Origin: Lotus japonicus
Taxonomy: Eukaryota > Streptophyta > Magnoliopsida > Fabales > Fabaceae
NCBI RefSeq assembly: GCF_012489685.1
Contig: NC_080045.1
Location: 13,107,648 to 13,171,647 of the forward strand
Length of the DNA: 64,000 bases
Direction: 5' to 3'
Positions within the stretch are counted from its first letter, which is position 1. Each line of letters begins with the position of its first letter. The notes under the pieces are model-generated. The model had not been told where the DNA came from, did no database searches, and saw only the letters and a list, made by a program, of their open reading frames with translations. Below are positions 32,501-43,405 of this stretch, piece after piece. The position numbers and the translations under genes were made by a program.

Positions 32501-34794
32501 GATGTGCAGAAATTAACAGGAAGGATAGCAGCTTTGTCCAGGTTTCTTCCGTGTTCTGGGGAAAAATCAGCACCATTTTTTCAATGTTTAAGGAAGAACA
32601 AAACTTTTCAGTGGACTGAAGAATGTGAAAGGGCGTTCAAAAGCTTGAAGGATCATTTGTCCAGCCCGCTAATTTTAGCCAAACCAATTCTAGGTATTTC
32701 ACTGTCAATGTTTATTTCCATATCTGATAATGCAGTTAGTTCAGTTTTGTTGCAAGAGAATAAAGATGATTTGAGGATCATATATTTTGTGAGTCACGCT
32801 CTTCAAGGAGCTGAGGTTAGATACCAAAAAATTGAGAAGGCTGCATTAGCTTTAATTATATCCGCCAGGAAATTAAGACCTTATTTTCAAGGCTTTCCAA
32901 TTGTGGTAAAAACTGACCACTTCGCCAAGTTTTGCAAAAGCCTGATTTGGCCGGAAGAATGGTCTCCTGGGCTGTTGAATTGTCGGAATTTGGAATCACT
33001 TTTAAAAGGAAATGTCTGGTTAAAGCACAGGTATTGGTGGATTTTGTCAATGAAATGTCTTCCAGTGAGAAAACTATGGAAGTTGGAGAATGGAGTTTGT
33101 CCGTGGATGGTTCATCCAATGTCAAGGGTAGTGGAGCCGGAATAATTCTAGAAGGACCAATAGGCGTGACAGTTGAACAGTCACTTAAGTTTGACTTCAA
33201 AGCAAGTAATAATCAGGCAGAGTATGAAGCTATAATTGCAGGTTTGAAGTTGGCGACCGAGATGGGAGTAAAGAGCATAATGATTAAAACAGATTCTCAG
33301 ATAGTCTCCAGGCAAATTCAGGGTGAATATCAGGCGAAGGATGCACAACTGGCTAAGTATTTTCTGAAAGCTCAAGGGTTGATAAAGCATATAGGCAAAG
33401 TGCAGGTCAATTATGTTCCGAGGGAGGAGAATACAAGGGCGGATATTCTGTCGAAGTTAGCAAGCACCAAGAAGTCGGGGAACAATAAGTCAGCCATCCA
33501 GGAGGTTTTGAACAGCCCAAGCATTGAAGAGGATGAGACAATGATGGTGTTGACTGTAGCGGATTCAGATTGGATGGGGTGTATCAAAAAGTGTTTGGAA
33601 GCAGAAGGCTCTGATTTGCTGAAATTTTCTAAGGACCAAGTTCGTGAGGCAAGTCATTACACATTGCTAGGCGAACAGTTGTATTGAAGAGGGATTGGAG
33701 TTCCTTTGTTGAGATGTGTCCCTAAAGATGAGGCGAAAAGAATTATGTTTGAAGTTCATGAGGGCGTGTGTGCAAGTCATGTAGGAGGCAGATCTTTGGC
33801 GGCGAAAGTGCTCAGAGCAGGATTCTATTGGCCAACTTTAAGAGGGGACTGTATGGACTATGTGAAGAAGTGCGAAAAATGTCAAATTTATGCAGATTTA
33901 CATAGGGCGCCACCTGAAGCTCTTAGCTCAATGAGTTCATCATGGCCGTTTGCAATGTGGGGAGTGGATATCCTGGGACCGTTTACTCCAGCAGGTTCTC
34001 AGATTAGATTTGTTTTGGTTGCGGTAGACTACTTCACTAAGTGGATCGAGGCGGAATCGATGGCGAAGATAACAGCAGAAAAAGTCAGAAAATTTTATTG
34101 GAGAAAATTGATTTGCAGGTTTGGCGTACCAGCAACTATCATCTCAGATAATGGAACACAGTTTACTAGCAGGAGTGTGAAGAATTTTTGTGCAGAAATG
34201 GGAATTGAAATGCGCTTCACCTCAGTGGAGCATCCTCAGACAAATGGTCAGGTAGAGTCAGCAAATAAAGTCATTCTCAATGGAATTAAGAAGCGGCTAG
34301 GCGAAGCTAAAGGATTGTGGGCTGAGGAGTTGATCACAGTGATTTGGGCTTACAACACTACCACTCAATCCACTACTGGCGAATCACCTTTCAAGTTGAC
34401 TTATGGGGTAGATGCTATGATCCCAGTAGAGTTGCAAGATGTAACTTTCAGGGTGACGACTTATAATGAAAACCAGAATGAAATGAATAGATTGGTTAAT
34501 CTCAATTTGGCAGAGGAAATGCAAGCAGAAGTTCGTTTGAGGAAAGCTGTGGTAAAACAGAGATCTGAAAGGCGATACAATTCCAGAGTGGTTCCGAGGC
34601 AAATGAAAGTTGGTGATTTGGTGCTGCGTTGAAAGGCAAAGGGACCTGATGATTCGAAGTTATCACCTAATTGGGAAGGACCGTACAGGATTCTTCGAGA
34701 GCTTGGTCAAGGGGCTTATCTTTTGGAGGAATTATCAGGGTGAAGGGTTCCAAGGGCTTGGAACGCACAACACCTCCGCTATTACTACAGCTGA
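29592..34794 (+). pseudogene. Gypsy gag-pol, interrupted by five TGA codons and two frameshifts
   Basis: Order: gag from ATG 29592 (capsid about residues 80-240), a knuckle-like WCEYHRISGHDTDDC, protease with LLDQGSSADLIY (the DQG form common in this group), reverse transcriptase with MCTDYTDLNK and YVDDM at 32274, RNase H pieces including SVDGSSNVKGSGAG, then integrase with an HHCC zinc region (VHEGVCASH...CEKCQ), VDILGPF, SDNGTQF and TNGQVESANK. In-frame TGA codons stand at 30786, 31539, 33685, 34630 and 34741. Frame changes occur near 32,475 and 32,920. Every in-frame stop is TGA, and flanking codons continue the family pattern, so they look like point mutations. The frame ends naturally at 34792-34794. 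Confidence 0.9.
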
Positions 34795-35924
34795 TTCGCC
34801 ATTTGTGTTCTGTACAGTTTGTGTGTTTGTTAAGTTTGTAGCAGTATGTTGTGTTCAAGACTATGTTGGTTTTCAGTGTGTTGTTTAAGACTCTGTTATG
34901 TGTGTAAGACTTAGTGGGATGCACTCTTTTCTCTACCCCAGGCGGGAGAGTTTTTAACAAGGCATAACCTTTAAAAATGTTCATGTGTGCAACATTTTTC
35001 ATTTTTGTTTTTTTGATTGGAAACATATCAACTTAGGTCTATCAATTGGGCGATGCCAGGCAATTGAGAAAGAGTAAGACTCTTAAAACTAGAGCATTTG
35101 ACCACGAATTCATAAGCACAGCCTTAAGTTGGATTAAGCTTGTCCAAATTAAGCACAAGTCTCCACGCGAGCAAAATGATTGAATCAAAATGAGAATTTT
35201 CGATTCAACATATAACTAAGTTCAAATGAAATTTTTTGACTAAGTTAAAATTACAAAGGCCTTATGATTCCAATAGAAGTTGATTACTTAGAGATTTCTC
35301 TAGAAATTTCATAAACTTGCTTATGCAATTTCCCATTATACATGAATAGTATACTGGGCGAAGTGAATCAAATGATTTACCATTATGTCGAAGTTACACG
35401 ATTTTCAGATTGGGCGAAGAAAGTAAAAGCAAGTCCAGAGTAAAGGTTAGTGAATTGTAATGCTTTTGGTTTAATATTAATTTAGTCATTAGCCTTGAAG
35501 CGTTGGAATATGTGGTAAGTAACTTAGAGTATTTTATGTTTCATGTGTTCCAGTATCAGAATAAGAGTTATAAGTGAAAGTATGACTAGGCAAAGCGAGT
35601 ATAGTCATAGATTTCATAGATAAGATTTTAAGTTATGAAGGTTAAGATTTTTTAGCGAGATAAGAGTTAGTGTGAAGAATGTTCTGTTAGGACGAAAGCT
35701 GAGGTAGAAGTTTAGATTTGGATTCGATCAAAAGTATTAAGTTAAAAGTCAAAAGCGATAAGGTAGTAAACTGGGAAAAACATATTTCATTAATTAACGG
35801 GCGGAGCATTACATAAGGGCTCATAAGAATTACATATTAAGCAAAGTACTAAGGGCTGAAACAAACAAGCAAGAAACTTAAATACTAAAACATTTAAAGA
35901 CTTAGATATTTAAAACACTTAAGT
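34795..35924. other. Gypsy non-coding region between pol and antisense ORF
   Basis: No ORF of note. It contains a purine/pyrimidine-mixed spacer typical of the long untranslated 3' part of Tat elements and would be the 3' UTR of both converging transcripts. Confidence 0.5.
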
Positions 35925-37848
35925 TCAAGATGTTTCTCCTTCGCCTTCTTTTCCTTGAGTGTCGCCCCCATTGTTCTTTTCCTCTTCATTCTTGTCTTCT
36001 TCTTCTTCTTCTTCTTCTTCTTCTTCTTCTTCTTCTTCTTCCCCTTCGGCATTATCGGGACTGATCAATTTGCCATCAACAATCCTCGCATAAGGATCGG
36101 AACCAACAAGATTGATAGAAATATTAGGATTAAGAAGAAGGATTTGTTCTTTAGCCTTGGCAAAACCAACCTCAAGTTGGTCAAGTACAGAGTTCTTCAG
36201 TTCTGAAATCTCAGAGTGTAGTTTGGAGTTTTCAGTTTTCAATTCAGAGTTTGCAGAAGTCAATTCTGTAATTTCCGCCTTAGCTTTCACGATTTCTTCA
36301 CTTTGGGATCGATGGGTAGTGCACATTTCTTCCAGATTCTTTTGTAGATTCGCCTTCTCTGAGGTCAGATATGCAACTTTCTTCTCGTTAACTTTGTTAG
36401 TATTGTCCACGAGTTTCATTGTGGCTTTCAACTTGTTGATTTCTTTTTCCTTTTCTTCAAGCTGTTTGGCAGCAGCAATCCCATCAAAACCAGCAGTTTC
36501 AAGATCCACCATTTTGGAAATGGCGGCGATTTCCAAACCCTTAGTCATAATGGCATGGCAGGCTTCTTTAAGCCCAATTTTTCGTATTTTTTCACGGTCC
36601 GCCTCGAAGACTAGGTTAGTTTCCACCAGGGTGTTGAAGTCAATCTTAGAATCCCACAGCGAAGTGACTTCTTCAGAAGTCAGTTCTTCAAACTCCTTAA
36701 GCAAGTTTTTCCATGACGAAGGCGGGGCACTTGAGGAACAATTTTTGTTGGCAGCATTTGGGGAATGGGTTTTCACCATAAATTTCTCCATGGAGGATTG
36801 GTTGACATTCTTTCCTTTGTTTGGGTCTGACACGTCAGTTTTCCTCTTTTTATTTTGTGGGCGATTGGATTCAGTGCCCGAGTGACTTCCATCAGTCTCA
36901 GTCAAAGCTTTGGCTGGGTTTCTTTTCTCCCTGGCCGCCTGTTGCTCGCGGCGAAAACGCAAAAGATCTTCATCTGAAAGGCCAGTCATTTTCGCTGAAA
37001 CAAAAAAGGAATATAAGGCACGGAAATAGAAAAGGAAATGCATATGAGCAAAATTCAAACATATTACCTATATACGCGCCCAGTTTATTTTCAAAATGGG
37101 CATCGAGAAATTCAGTGAGATTCAAGTCAATAGTAGATAAAAACTTGCAATCCACCATTTCTTCGGGGGTCAGTGAATCATCAGGAAGTTTGATCACGGC
37201 TTCAAATCGGTTAGTCTAGTAGAAGGGAAACTTTGGTTTTCCGTCGTCAAAGTAGAAAACATCTTTGCATTTATCGGTTTCATTTAGCCTAAAAAATTTC
37301 CCTTTAAAATGCTTATAGTGGCTTCTGAATAGGGTAAATAGACCTTTTCCCCTAGCGGCAGCCAAAGAGAGATATTCCCCTTTAACACTCCTACCACTAG
37401 TCTCAAAAAAATAGAAAAATTTGTTGCTGGTGGGTTCTATGCCTAAGTTTTGGCAGAGGAGTTCGAATGCTTTAATGTAAGCCCAACTATTGCAGTGAAG
37501 TTGAGTGGGCGCAACATTTAGAAGGGTAAGGATAGAACAGGTAAAGTCTGATAAAGGAAGTTTGTACTTAAGGTAAGAAAAAATGTTTTCAAAGAAGTAA
37601 GTGTGATTTCTTCCTTTATCATTACTTTGGCCAAAGCAGCAAGGCTCGTCAGGAGCGCAAGGAACAATGTCAAGATAAACGTCTTGACCGTCAGTGCGAA
37701 AAGTGTTGGAAGTAATTAAGTCCATTACCGTTTTAGTACTGCAGAATTTCGAAAACCTAGCTTTAACTTTACTAGAAACCCATAAATCAAGAGCGAGGGG
37801 AGGAAGATTAGAGGCTTTAGGAGTTCTACGGGTACGTTTAGCATCCAT
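35925..37848 (-). pseudogene. Antisense additional ORF of the Gypsy element (PF04195-like domain, coiled coil, acidic tail), one in-frame TAG
   Basis: It reads opposite to gag-pol, from ATG 37848. Exon 1 is 37848-37068 and exon 2 is 36994-35925, separated by a 73-bp GT-AG intron in matching phase, for about 616 codons. The N-terminal 260 residues resemble the domain annotated in plants as 'putative gypsy type transposon' (WAYIKAFELLCQNLGI; KFFYFFETSGRS). Next comes a basic, Ser-rich segment, a long coiled coil (about residues 400-530, Glu/Lys/Leu heptads) and a C-terminal glutamate run encoded by a CTT/TTC microsatellite. A TAG at 37218-37216, directly after KPKFPFY, interrupts an otherwise open frame. 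Its role in the element is unknown; comparable antisense ORFs are reported from Grande/Retand-type elements. Confidence 0.85.
35995..36041. repeat. (TTC)n microsatellite coding for poly-glutamate in antisense ORF
   Basis: About 15 uninterrupted TTC units are read as GAA on the minus strand, giving a Glu run near the C-terminus of the antisense protein. Confidence 0.95.
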
Positions 37849-38868
37849 TTTTGGGGCAAATCCTGAAATTATAAGAGATTATGGTCATGACATGTGGGTT
37901 TTATTAAGTTGATTTTTGTGTGCAAGCTCTTTTTAGGAAGAATGGTGTAAGAGTATGATTCAAAGAAAAGATGGAGAAAAGGAATAAAAATCACGCATGG
38001 AAAGTAAGGAAGACAAGTAAATTACCAGGAAGAAGTGGAGGAGGTGGACGGATCTTCAAGGAAGGAATCTCTGGAGGTGATGTGATTTTGAAAATTTCCA
38101 GAAGATGAGAAAGAGTAAGAGTAAACTGGTGTGAAATTTGAGGGAAAGATGAAGGTAAATGGGAGAGTGGGGTAGATGGAATTTATAGCAGAGTGAAAAC
38201 AGAAGATGAAAAGGTGAAAGAAAGCGCGTGTTTTGGGTGGAATCACGCGTCGTTCTGAGCCACACATTCAAACGTTTTGAATTCATGGATCGACGCGCCT
38301 TTAAGAAGGGTAAATGGTAAAACAGAGGACGCGACGTTTGCTTTTAGATTGTGTTGCTTTAAAATTTTTCTTCCTTTTGTTAGTGAGTTTTAAATGAATA
38401 GTGGGATGCAATGATGAGGGTGACAAATGTTACCGTGTCGAGGTTTAATGTCGTTGTGAGTTTCAAAGTATATTTATTGTACAGATATAGTAGGATGGTT
38501 ATAGCAGGTAATGATGATTCAGAGTGCACCATGATGCACAGCGGATATGAAATGAACGAAATGACGTTTTGATCAGAAGCACATGGGAGAGAGGAAAGAA
38601 AAGTTGAAAATTCTTGGTGTCGTTGATGCTCGCATATTGTTTAACTTAACTTATCTATCATTATATCTAGGCGAATCATTATTTGCAGGTGGGTTAGGGC
38701 AAAAAATCGCCCTGACTATTGCTGGAGTTTATTATTCTATTGATTGTGTGTAACCATTTACATCCATATTGGAGCCTGCGCGCCCATATCATTTTTATCG
38801 TCGAATCATTGTGGGCTTATATAAGACACTTTCGCCTTATTTCTAAGTCTTAGTGTCTTGTGGGCTTG
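37849..38868. other. Gypsy region between antisense ORF start and 3' LTR
   Basis: This about 1-kb stretch must hold the promoter of the antisense gene if that gene is transcribed independently of the LTRs. No confident TATA box was assigned. CGACGCG and GCGCGTG motifs near 38,230-38,330 make it the most CpG-rich part of the element. Confidence 0.4.
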
Positions 38869-39095
38869 TGGTCTGATATGGGTGAACCAAGTTATCATGT
38901 AATTGGGCTAACCCAATATTCTGTACTTAATGGGCCGGGTCACCCATAGTCTATTCGGACTAAAACCCAAGCTATAAATAAAAGGCACTACCCAAGCGGT
39001 AGGGGGACATATCATTTTACGCATTTTCTTAGTTTTTCGTTACTTCGCTTGCTCTCAGTTTGATTAGCCTAAGTCTGAGGTTCCATACCGGAACA
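38869..39095 (+). repeat. 3' LTR of Gypsy element
   Basis: 227 bp, matching the 5' LTR except for three substitutions (GGGCGAACC/GGGTGAACC, GGGTCGGG/GGGCCGGG, GGACCTATC/GGACATATC). Confidence 0.95.
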
Positions 39096-39183
39096 GGTGT
39101 GATGAATAAACTGCCAATTAGCATTTTTATATTTTGAAATTACAACGTGAATGATTCACAATCATCATCATGTGTATTAAGTA

Positions 39184-39492
39184 CTCCCTCCGTTCCAAAA
39201 TGGTTGTTGTTTTAGTTTTTCACATATATTCCAAATGGTTGTTGTTTTAGAAATTCAAGATTTGTCACATCTTCTTTCATATACACCCTCATTTAATATT
39301 GTATCTTTCATCTACCACCTTCAATTCTCACCAATCACAATGTCCACCAATCACTTAACCAATAATTATCATTCTCTATCTTTATATAACTCAACTTTAA
39401 ATAGGGGTGTTCTAGTCAAATATTATATCAATTAATGAGCTCTTAAACTATGTGCATTACCTTAAATAACAACCATTTTGGAACGGAGGGAG
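39184..39492. mobile_element. Stowaway-type (Tc1/mariner) MITE
   Basis: The ends CTCCCTCCGTTCCAAAATGG and its inverted copy are flanked by TA on both sides (39182-39183 and 39493-39494). Length is 309 bp. The left arm contains a short internal repeat (CCAAATGGTTGTTGTTTTAG). Confidence 0.9.
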
Positions 39493-39829
39493 TATTAACT
39501 AAGTTTTTTTTTGGTAGTTATGTACAATTAACTATATGTAAATAAATAAAAAATCATGTATTAACTATATATGGCTACTTGGATAGGTGTAAAACCAAAC
39601 TGATAATCTTGATCTTAATCTTTTAATGCATGACCAAGACTAGAGTATTAAAAAAATGAAGTTGATTGATTGACATAAAACGAATATGGTACACTACCGG
39701 ACAAAATAAACCTGAATATGGTACCCGCCAATCCGGACCTCATATTAAATATATAGATTCTCGTTCAATTAGAAAATGGAAATACGTGCTCATAGGAGTG
39801 CGAGTGTGACCTAAAACAATATATAAAAA

Positions 39830-40067
39830 CGGATTTGGATCCTCTTCATTCCCTCTCCGTCCAAAATCTGAGCCATCAATTTTAAATTTTAAAGATGAGG
39901 ATTAATTCATATTTTTTCTTTCTTCTTAAATTGATCCAAGCATTTAAATACAATTCATTTTTTCTCTCTCCTTTTAAATTGATCCAAGCCTTTAAATTTC
40001 AAAATCATGGCTCAGATTTGGATGGAAAGAGGATGGATGGAACATGGATGGAGAGGTTCCAAACCCG
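39830..40067. mobile_element. MITE with 8-bp target duplication (hAT- or MULE-type)
   Basis: This 238-bp element has imperfect inverted ends CGGATTTGGATCCTCT and (from the right) CGGGTTTGGAACCTCT, and inner arms sharing CCAAAATCTGAGCCAT. TATAAAAA flanks it on both sides (39822-39829 and 40068-40075). Confidence 0.7.
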
Positions 40068-40075
40068 TATAAAAA

Positions 40076-41429
40076 CTAGTACTAACTCAAAGAGTTTTGT
40101 GACATGGTGGGGTTCAATATTTCTTCCTTTAAGTAAGTAGTTAAATATTTGAATTTAAATGTTTGTGAATGGAAAAATTTCTTTAACCATCTCATATCAT
40201 TTAGTGCGTTAATCGTGAACTCATGAATTAATCTCGCAAGTCACAATTACTAAATGTGAGTTTAGCCAAGACAAAGAAAAATAATAAAAAGTTAGGCAAT
40301 TGTACATAAAATAAATATCTTAAAAATAGTTACTGAGACAATTTCTTTCATCTGGACCAAAATAAAAATAATGACTTTAATTAATATCTTAAATTGTGTT
40401 AGGCTTGTGATATTGGATGAAGTGTTAGGCTTGTGATAAAGCAATGACTTATGCACCAAGTTACGATAGGGAATCAGACACATGACGTGTCCTTGTGCTG
40501 CAGGTTTTCTGCACTTAATCGTTCCTTAAACCGACCAAACTCACCAAAGCATGTTGTTTTGCACTCTGATGCCTAGCTTACCTCTCATAAACTAAATCAA
40601 TAAATAAAATGAAAAGCTAATAAAGAGTTTACAGAATTTTATTGATACTCATATCTGATGAAAAAATCTTTATATTAAATTTAGTTGTACTTTTGCTGTT
40701 ATAGTAATGAAGTTGTAATTTTAATCCATATTTATTCAACATACATTAGCTAGACATCCAATCACCACATGCAGATTATGACAATTCTTAACTATTATTA
40801 TCTGTAAAATTATTAAAAAAACAATATGATTGTGAGAGTTTTAAACGGTCACAAATCACATATTTTTTCTTGTTGGAACTTTGTGACGATTCTAAAACTT
40901 TGTAGATTGTGGTAATCTACTTATGTTGATTTAGTATCGATCCGTCAAAATGTGTATGTTTAGATAATGCAACAATTTTGCTTGTTACAATTTTACTCTC
41001 TAGCTTAATTTAATAATTTGCCTCATTTATTTTCTCATCGCAATTAAGGTTTCGATAATTGCGACCCACATTTCTTTACATGTGTAAATGTGATCACAAG
41101 CTCAACACTTGCTACTTTGTGCAAGTGTCTAGCTACTCAGGCTCAATCTCCCCCTCCCCCCCCATTTTCGGTGGGGGCTTCCCTCATGTCTCAATCGCAG
41201 CTTCCCTCTCCTAATTATGGGGCTCCTTCTTATGGGATATTTTTACTCACTTTAGTTGGGTGGGCGACCGTGGCATATTTGTTAGGACCGCCATCCCTAC
41301 CCGCTCGTTATTGGAAATAGTTGTGGAAAGCGAACGATCTTTGCCTCTGTGCAAGGAGATGACATGACATGCTTGCATGAACCTCCTTTCAGTGCTATCT
41401 AACCTGATTGGCCAAGGGAAGGAGATGTA
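40076..41429. other. Intergenic, no gene seen
   Basis: AT-rich sequence without a supportable gene. 41,090-41,320 has a Pro/Ser-rich open stretch (with CCCCCTCCCCCCCC) that may belong to the 5' part of the LINE remnant that follows. Confidence 0.35.
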
Positions 41430-41900
41430 CCATTGTGGATGCGGTGTCCTTCTACTCCTGAAGCAACACATCATTCGCTTTTAATTTGTCCTATCTTACA
41501 ACCCTTGTGGTTTCCTTGATGTCTTGGTCTTAGAGTGCACTATATTAACTATATTAGGACTTTATGTGAGATTTTTTTGACCTTGGATGATGGTGGGCAT
41601 GTACTCTCATCTCCTTGTGTTTATTCTATTTGGAAGAATCGTAAGAAAGTTGTTCTCCCACCAACCTACTGCATCACTAGATTCTCTACTACGACGTGGT
41701 GTTTCGCTACTTCCTTCCTTTGTGGTTGCTAATCCTCCAATCCGACCGACTTCTAGGGAGCTTTCTTTAACATAGGCACAACCTCCTCCAAATGTGGTGA
41801 AGGTCAATTTTGATGCTTTTGTTATCGCATCTAGCTTAGTTGGTTTCAATCTTATAGCTCAGGATGCCTATGGTCAGGTCCTTCCACGAAAGCTTGTATT
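41430..41900 (+). mobile_element. LINE (non-LTR retrotransposon) remnant: zf-RVT and RNase H-like end
   Basis: Broken plus-strand frames give RCPSTPEATHHSLLICP (the zinc-binding zf-RVT region), then SIWKNRKKVV, then PPNVVKVNFDAF with GFNLIAQDAYGQVL, the beginning of the RNase H domain at the C-terminus of plant LINEs. Several stops and frame changes separate these. No poly-A tail or 5' end was identified. Confidence 0.65.
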
Positions 41901-42403
41901 CTTAATTTAGGATGATGTAATGACACTGCACTTAAATTTGAATAATAAGAAATGAAAATGGAATAATTAGGATTTGGTTTAAAAAATGTATGTATAATGG
42001 GTCCAAAAAAGTGTGTTAGTCTCGTGTCATAGATTGCCTACTGAAAAAAGGACCTTTAGAAAGAAAAAAAGAATAGATTATTCAAGGGTGGAGTATGTGA
42101 CCATTCTGCACCAATCACAAACAAACATTGTTTTTTTGATTCCTTCTTCACTCAGCAACCAATCTGAGCCGTGAACGTCACAATCTCAAATCAACGGCCA
42201 TCTATACAAAATCAAATCACCCAAACAGCCAAACTTGATGATGATCAGTGAGTGTCTTAATAATCCAAATGGGGGGCGTGGGAGATTCATGAATTTGATT
42301 TTTGCGAAAATTCAGGATTAAAGAAATGAATGCCGCCCAGTGCTTCAAAACGTGAACCTCTTCGTATATAAACGCGTGAACTGCGCCTTTTTCTCTCTTA
42401 CCG

Positions 42404-42413
42404 TATATATATA
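42404..42413 (+). promoter_or_regulatory. TATA box of OTU gene
   Basis: TATATATATA lies about 1 kb upstream of the OTU start codon. A leader exon probably ends at 42533 (CCAAG/GTACGAG), and a 5'-UTR intron runs to an acceptor at about 43,335 (TTTTGGCAG). Inferred from consensus. Confidence 0.5.
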
Positions 42414-43405
42414 AACAACACAACACAACACTCATTGCATCATCATCCTCGTTTGTTACATTGGTACCTCCAATTGATTTCTCAAGCCCTATGTTGTTGC
42501 TCTTGTCGTCAATTACGTTGGTGCTGAATCCAAGGTACGAGTTCTCTAATTTCATTTTTTGTTTTGCTTAGTTAATTGGTTGTAATAACTGATGATCTCT
42601 GGATTTCAATTATGCTTCCAACCCTATTTACGGTGTGGGAATTAGAGTCATAGCCATGAGCCAGTTTCTGCATGTTTTCCTTTTTATAGATGGGATTGGA
42701 GTTTCTGTTTCTTTATCAGGAATGAGGATCAAGGTAATGATCAGCCCAGATATGTTTTGATTTGTAAACTGTGGCAGTCCGCCCCCCAATAGATGACTTT
42801 CTTGGGGTTTGAACTTGTGTTCTCGCCCTTATAGAGATCTAGTTTGCTTATAATTAGACCAACGCCGTATTGGTGGAGGGTAAGAGTTGTTTGATATTAA
42901 AAATAAGAAATCAAGTCTTGATGGTTTCTCCTTTTGTGTTTTATGCCATCATACTTTTGTGAGGGAGATTTGTGGAATGATAAGGTTGCAGCCTCATTTT
43001 TGTAAGATCAAAGATGTCCCTACATCCTTTGGGTGTGAGACTAATATCCACTTGGCTTTGACTTTGACCTGGCCAGAAGATGGTTCTGGTGGGTTTCAAG
43101 CTCCTGCGAGAAGGTAAAGTTTAGCAGCCATTGGGCCAAGTCATGGAAATTGTCTTCTGCCTGTGTGCATTTGATATCCCCAATTCCTCCCCAAAGCCTA
43201 AAATAATAGAGCCTTTTTGTGTTGTAACACACTTTTTTATATTTTAATTTGTTCTGTTGAAAGGAAGATCAGAATATCGTTTTCTTAGTTACAGCTAAAG
43301 CTTCAATCTCTTAATTCAGAGCTTATTTTGGCAGGTGCATTCTTGCTTGTGTGGACTCATTTCAAAGAACACTTTCAGATTAGTGGTCATATTTAATGCT
43401 TAAAG

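Larger units (their letters stand above)
29310..39095 (+). mobile_element. Full-length Ty3/Gypsy element, Tat-type, with antisense gene
   Basis: This is a 9,786-bp element with 227-bp LTRs, TG...CA ends and target duplication GGTGT (29305-29309 and 39096-39100). TTGGCGCCCACTGTGGGG follows the 5' LTR as primer-binding site. gag-pro-RT-RNaseH-integrase lies at 29592-34794 and is mutated. An extra spliced gene lies on the opposite strand at 37848-35925, between pol and the 3' LTR. Tat-group elements are known to carry such additional ORFs. The LTRs differ at three of 227 positions (two of them C/T), indicating a fairly recent insertion. It is not autonomous in its present state. Confidence 0.95.

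Noticed and set aside
36112..36885. 257-codon plus-strand frame in the Gypsy element
   Set aside because: It is the complement of the coiled-coil part of the antisense gene, Ser/Phe-rich without motif; the minus-strand gene has a matching intron and domain.
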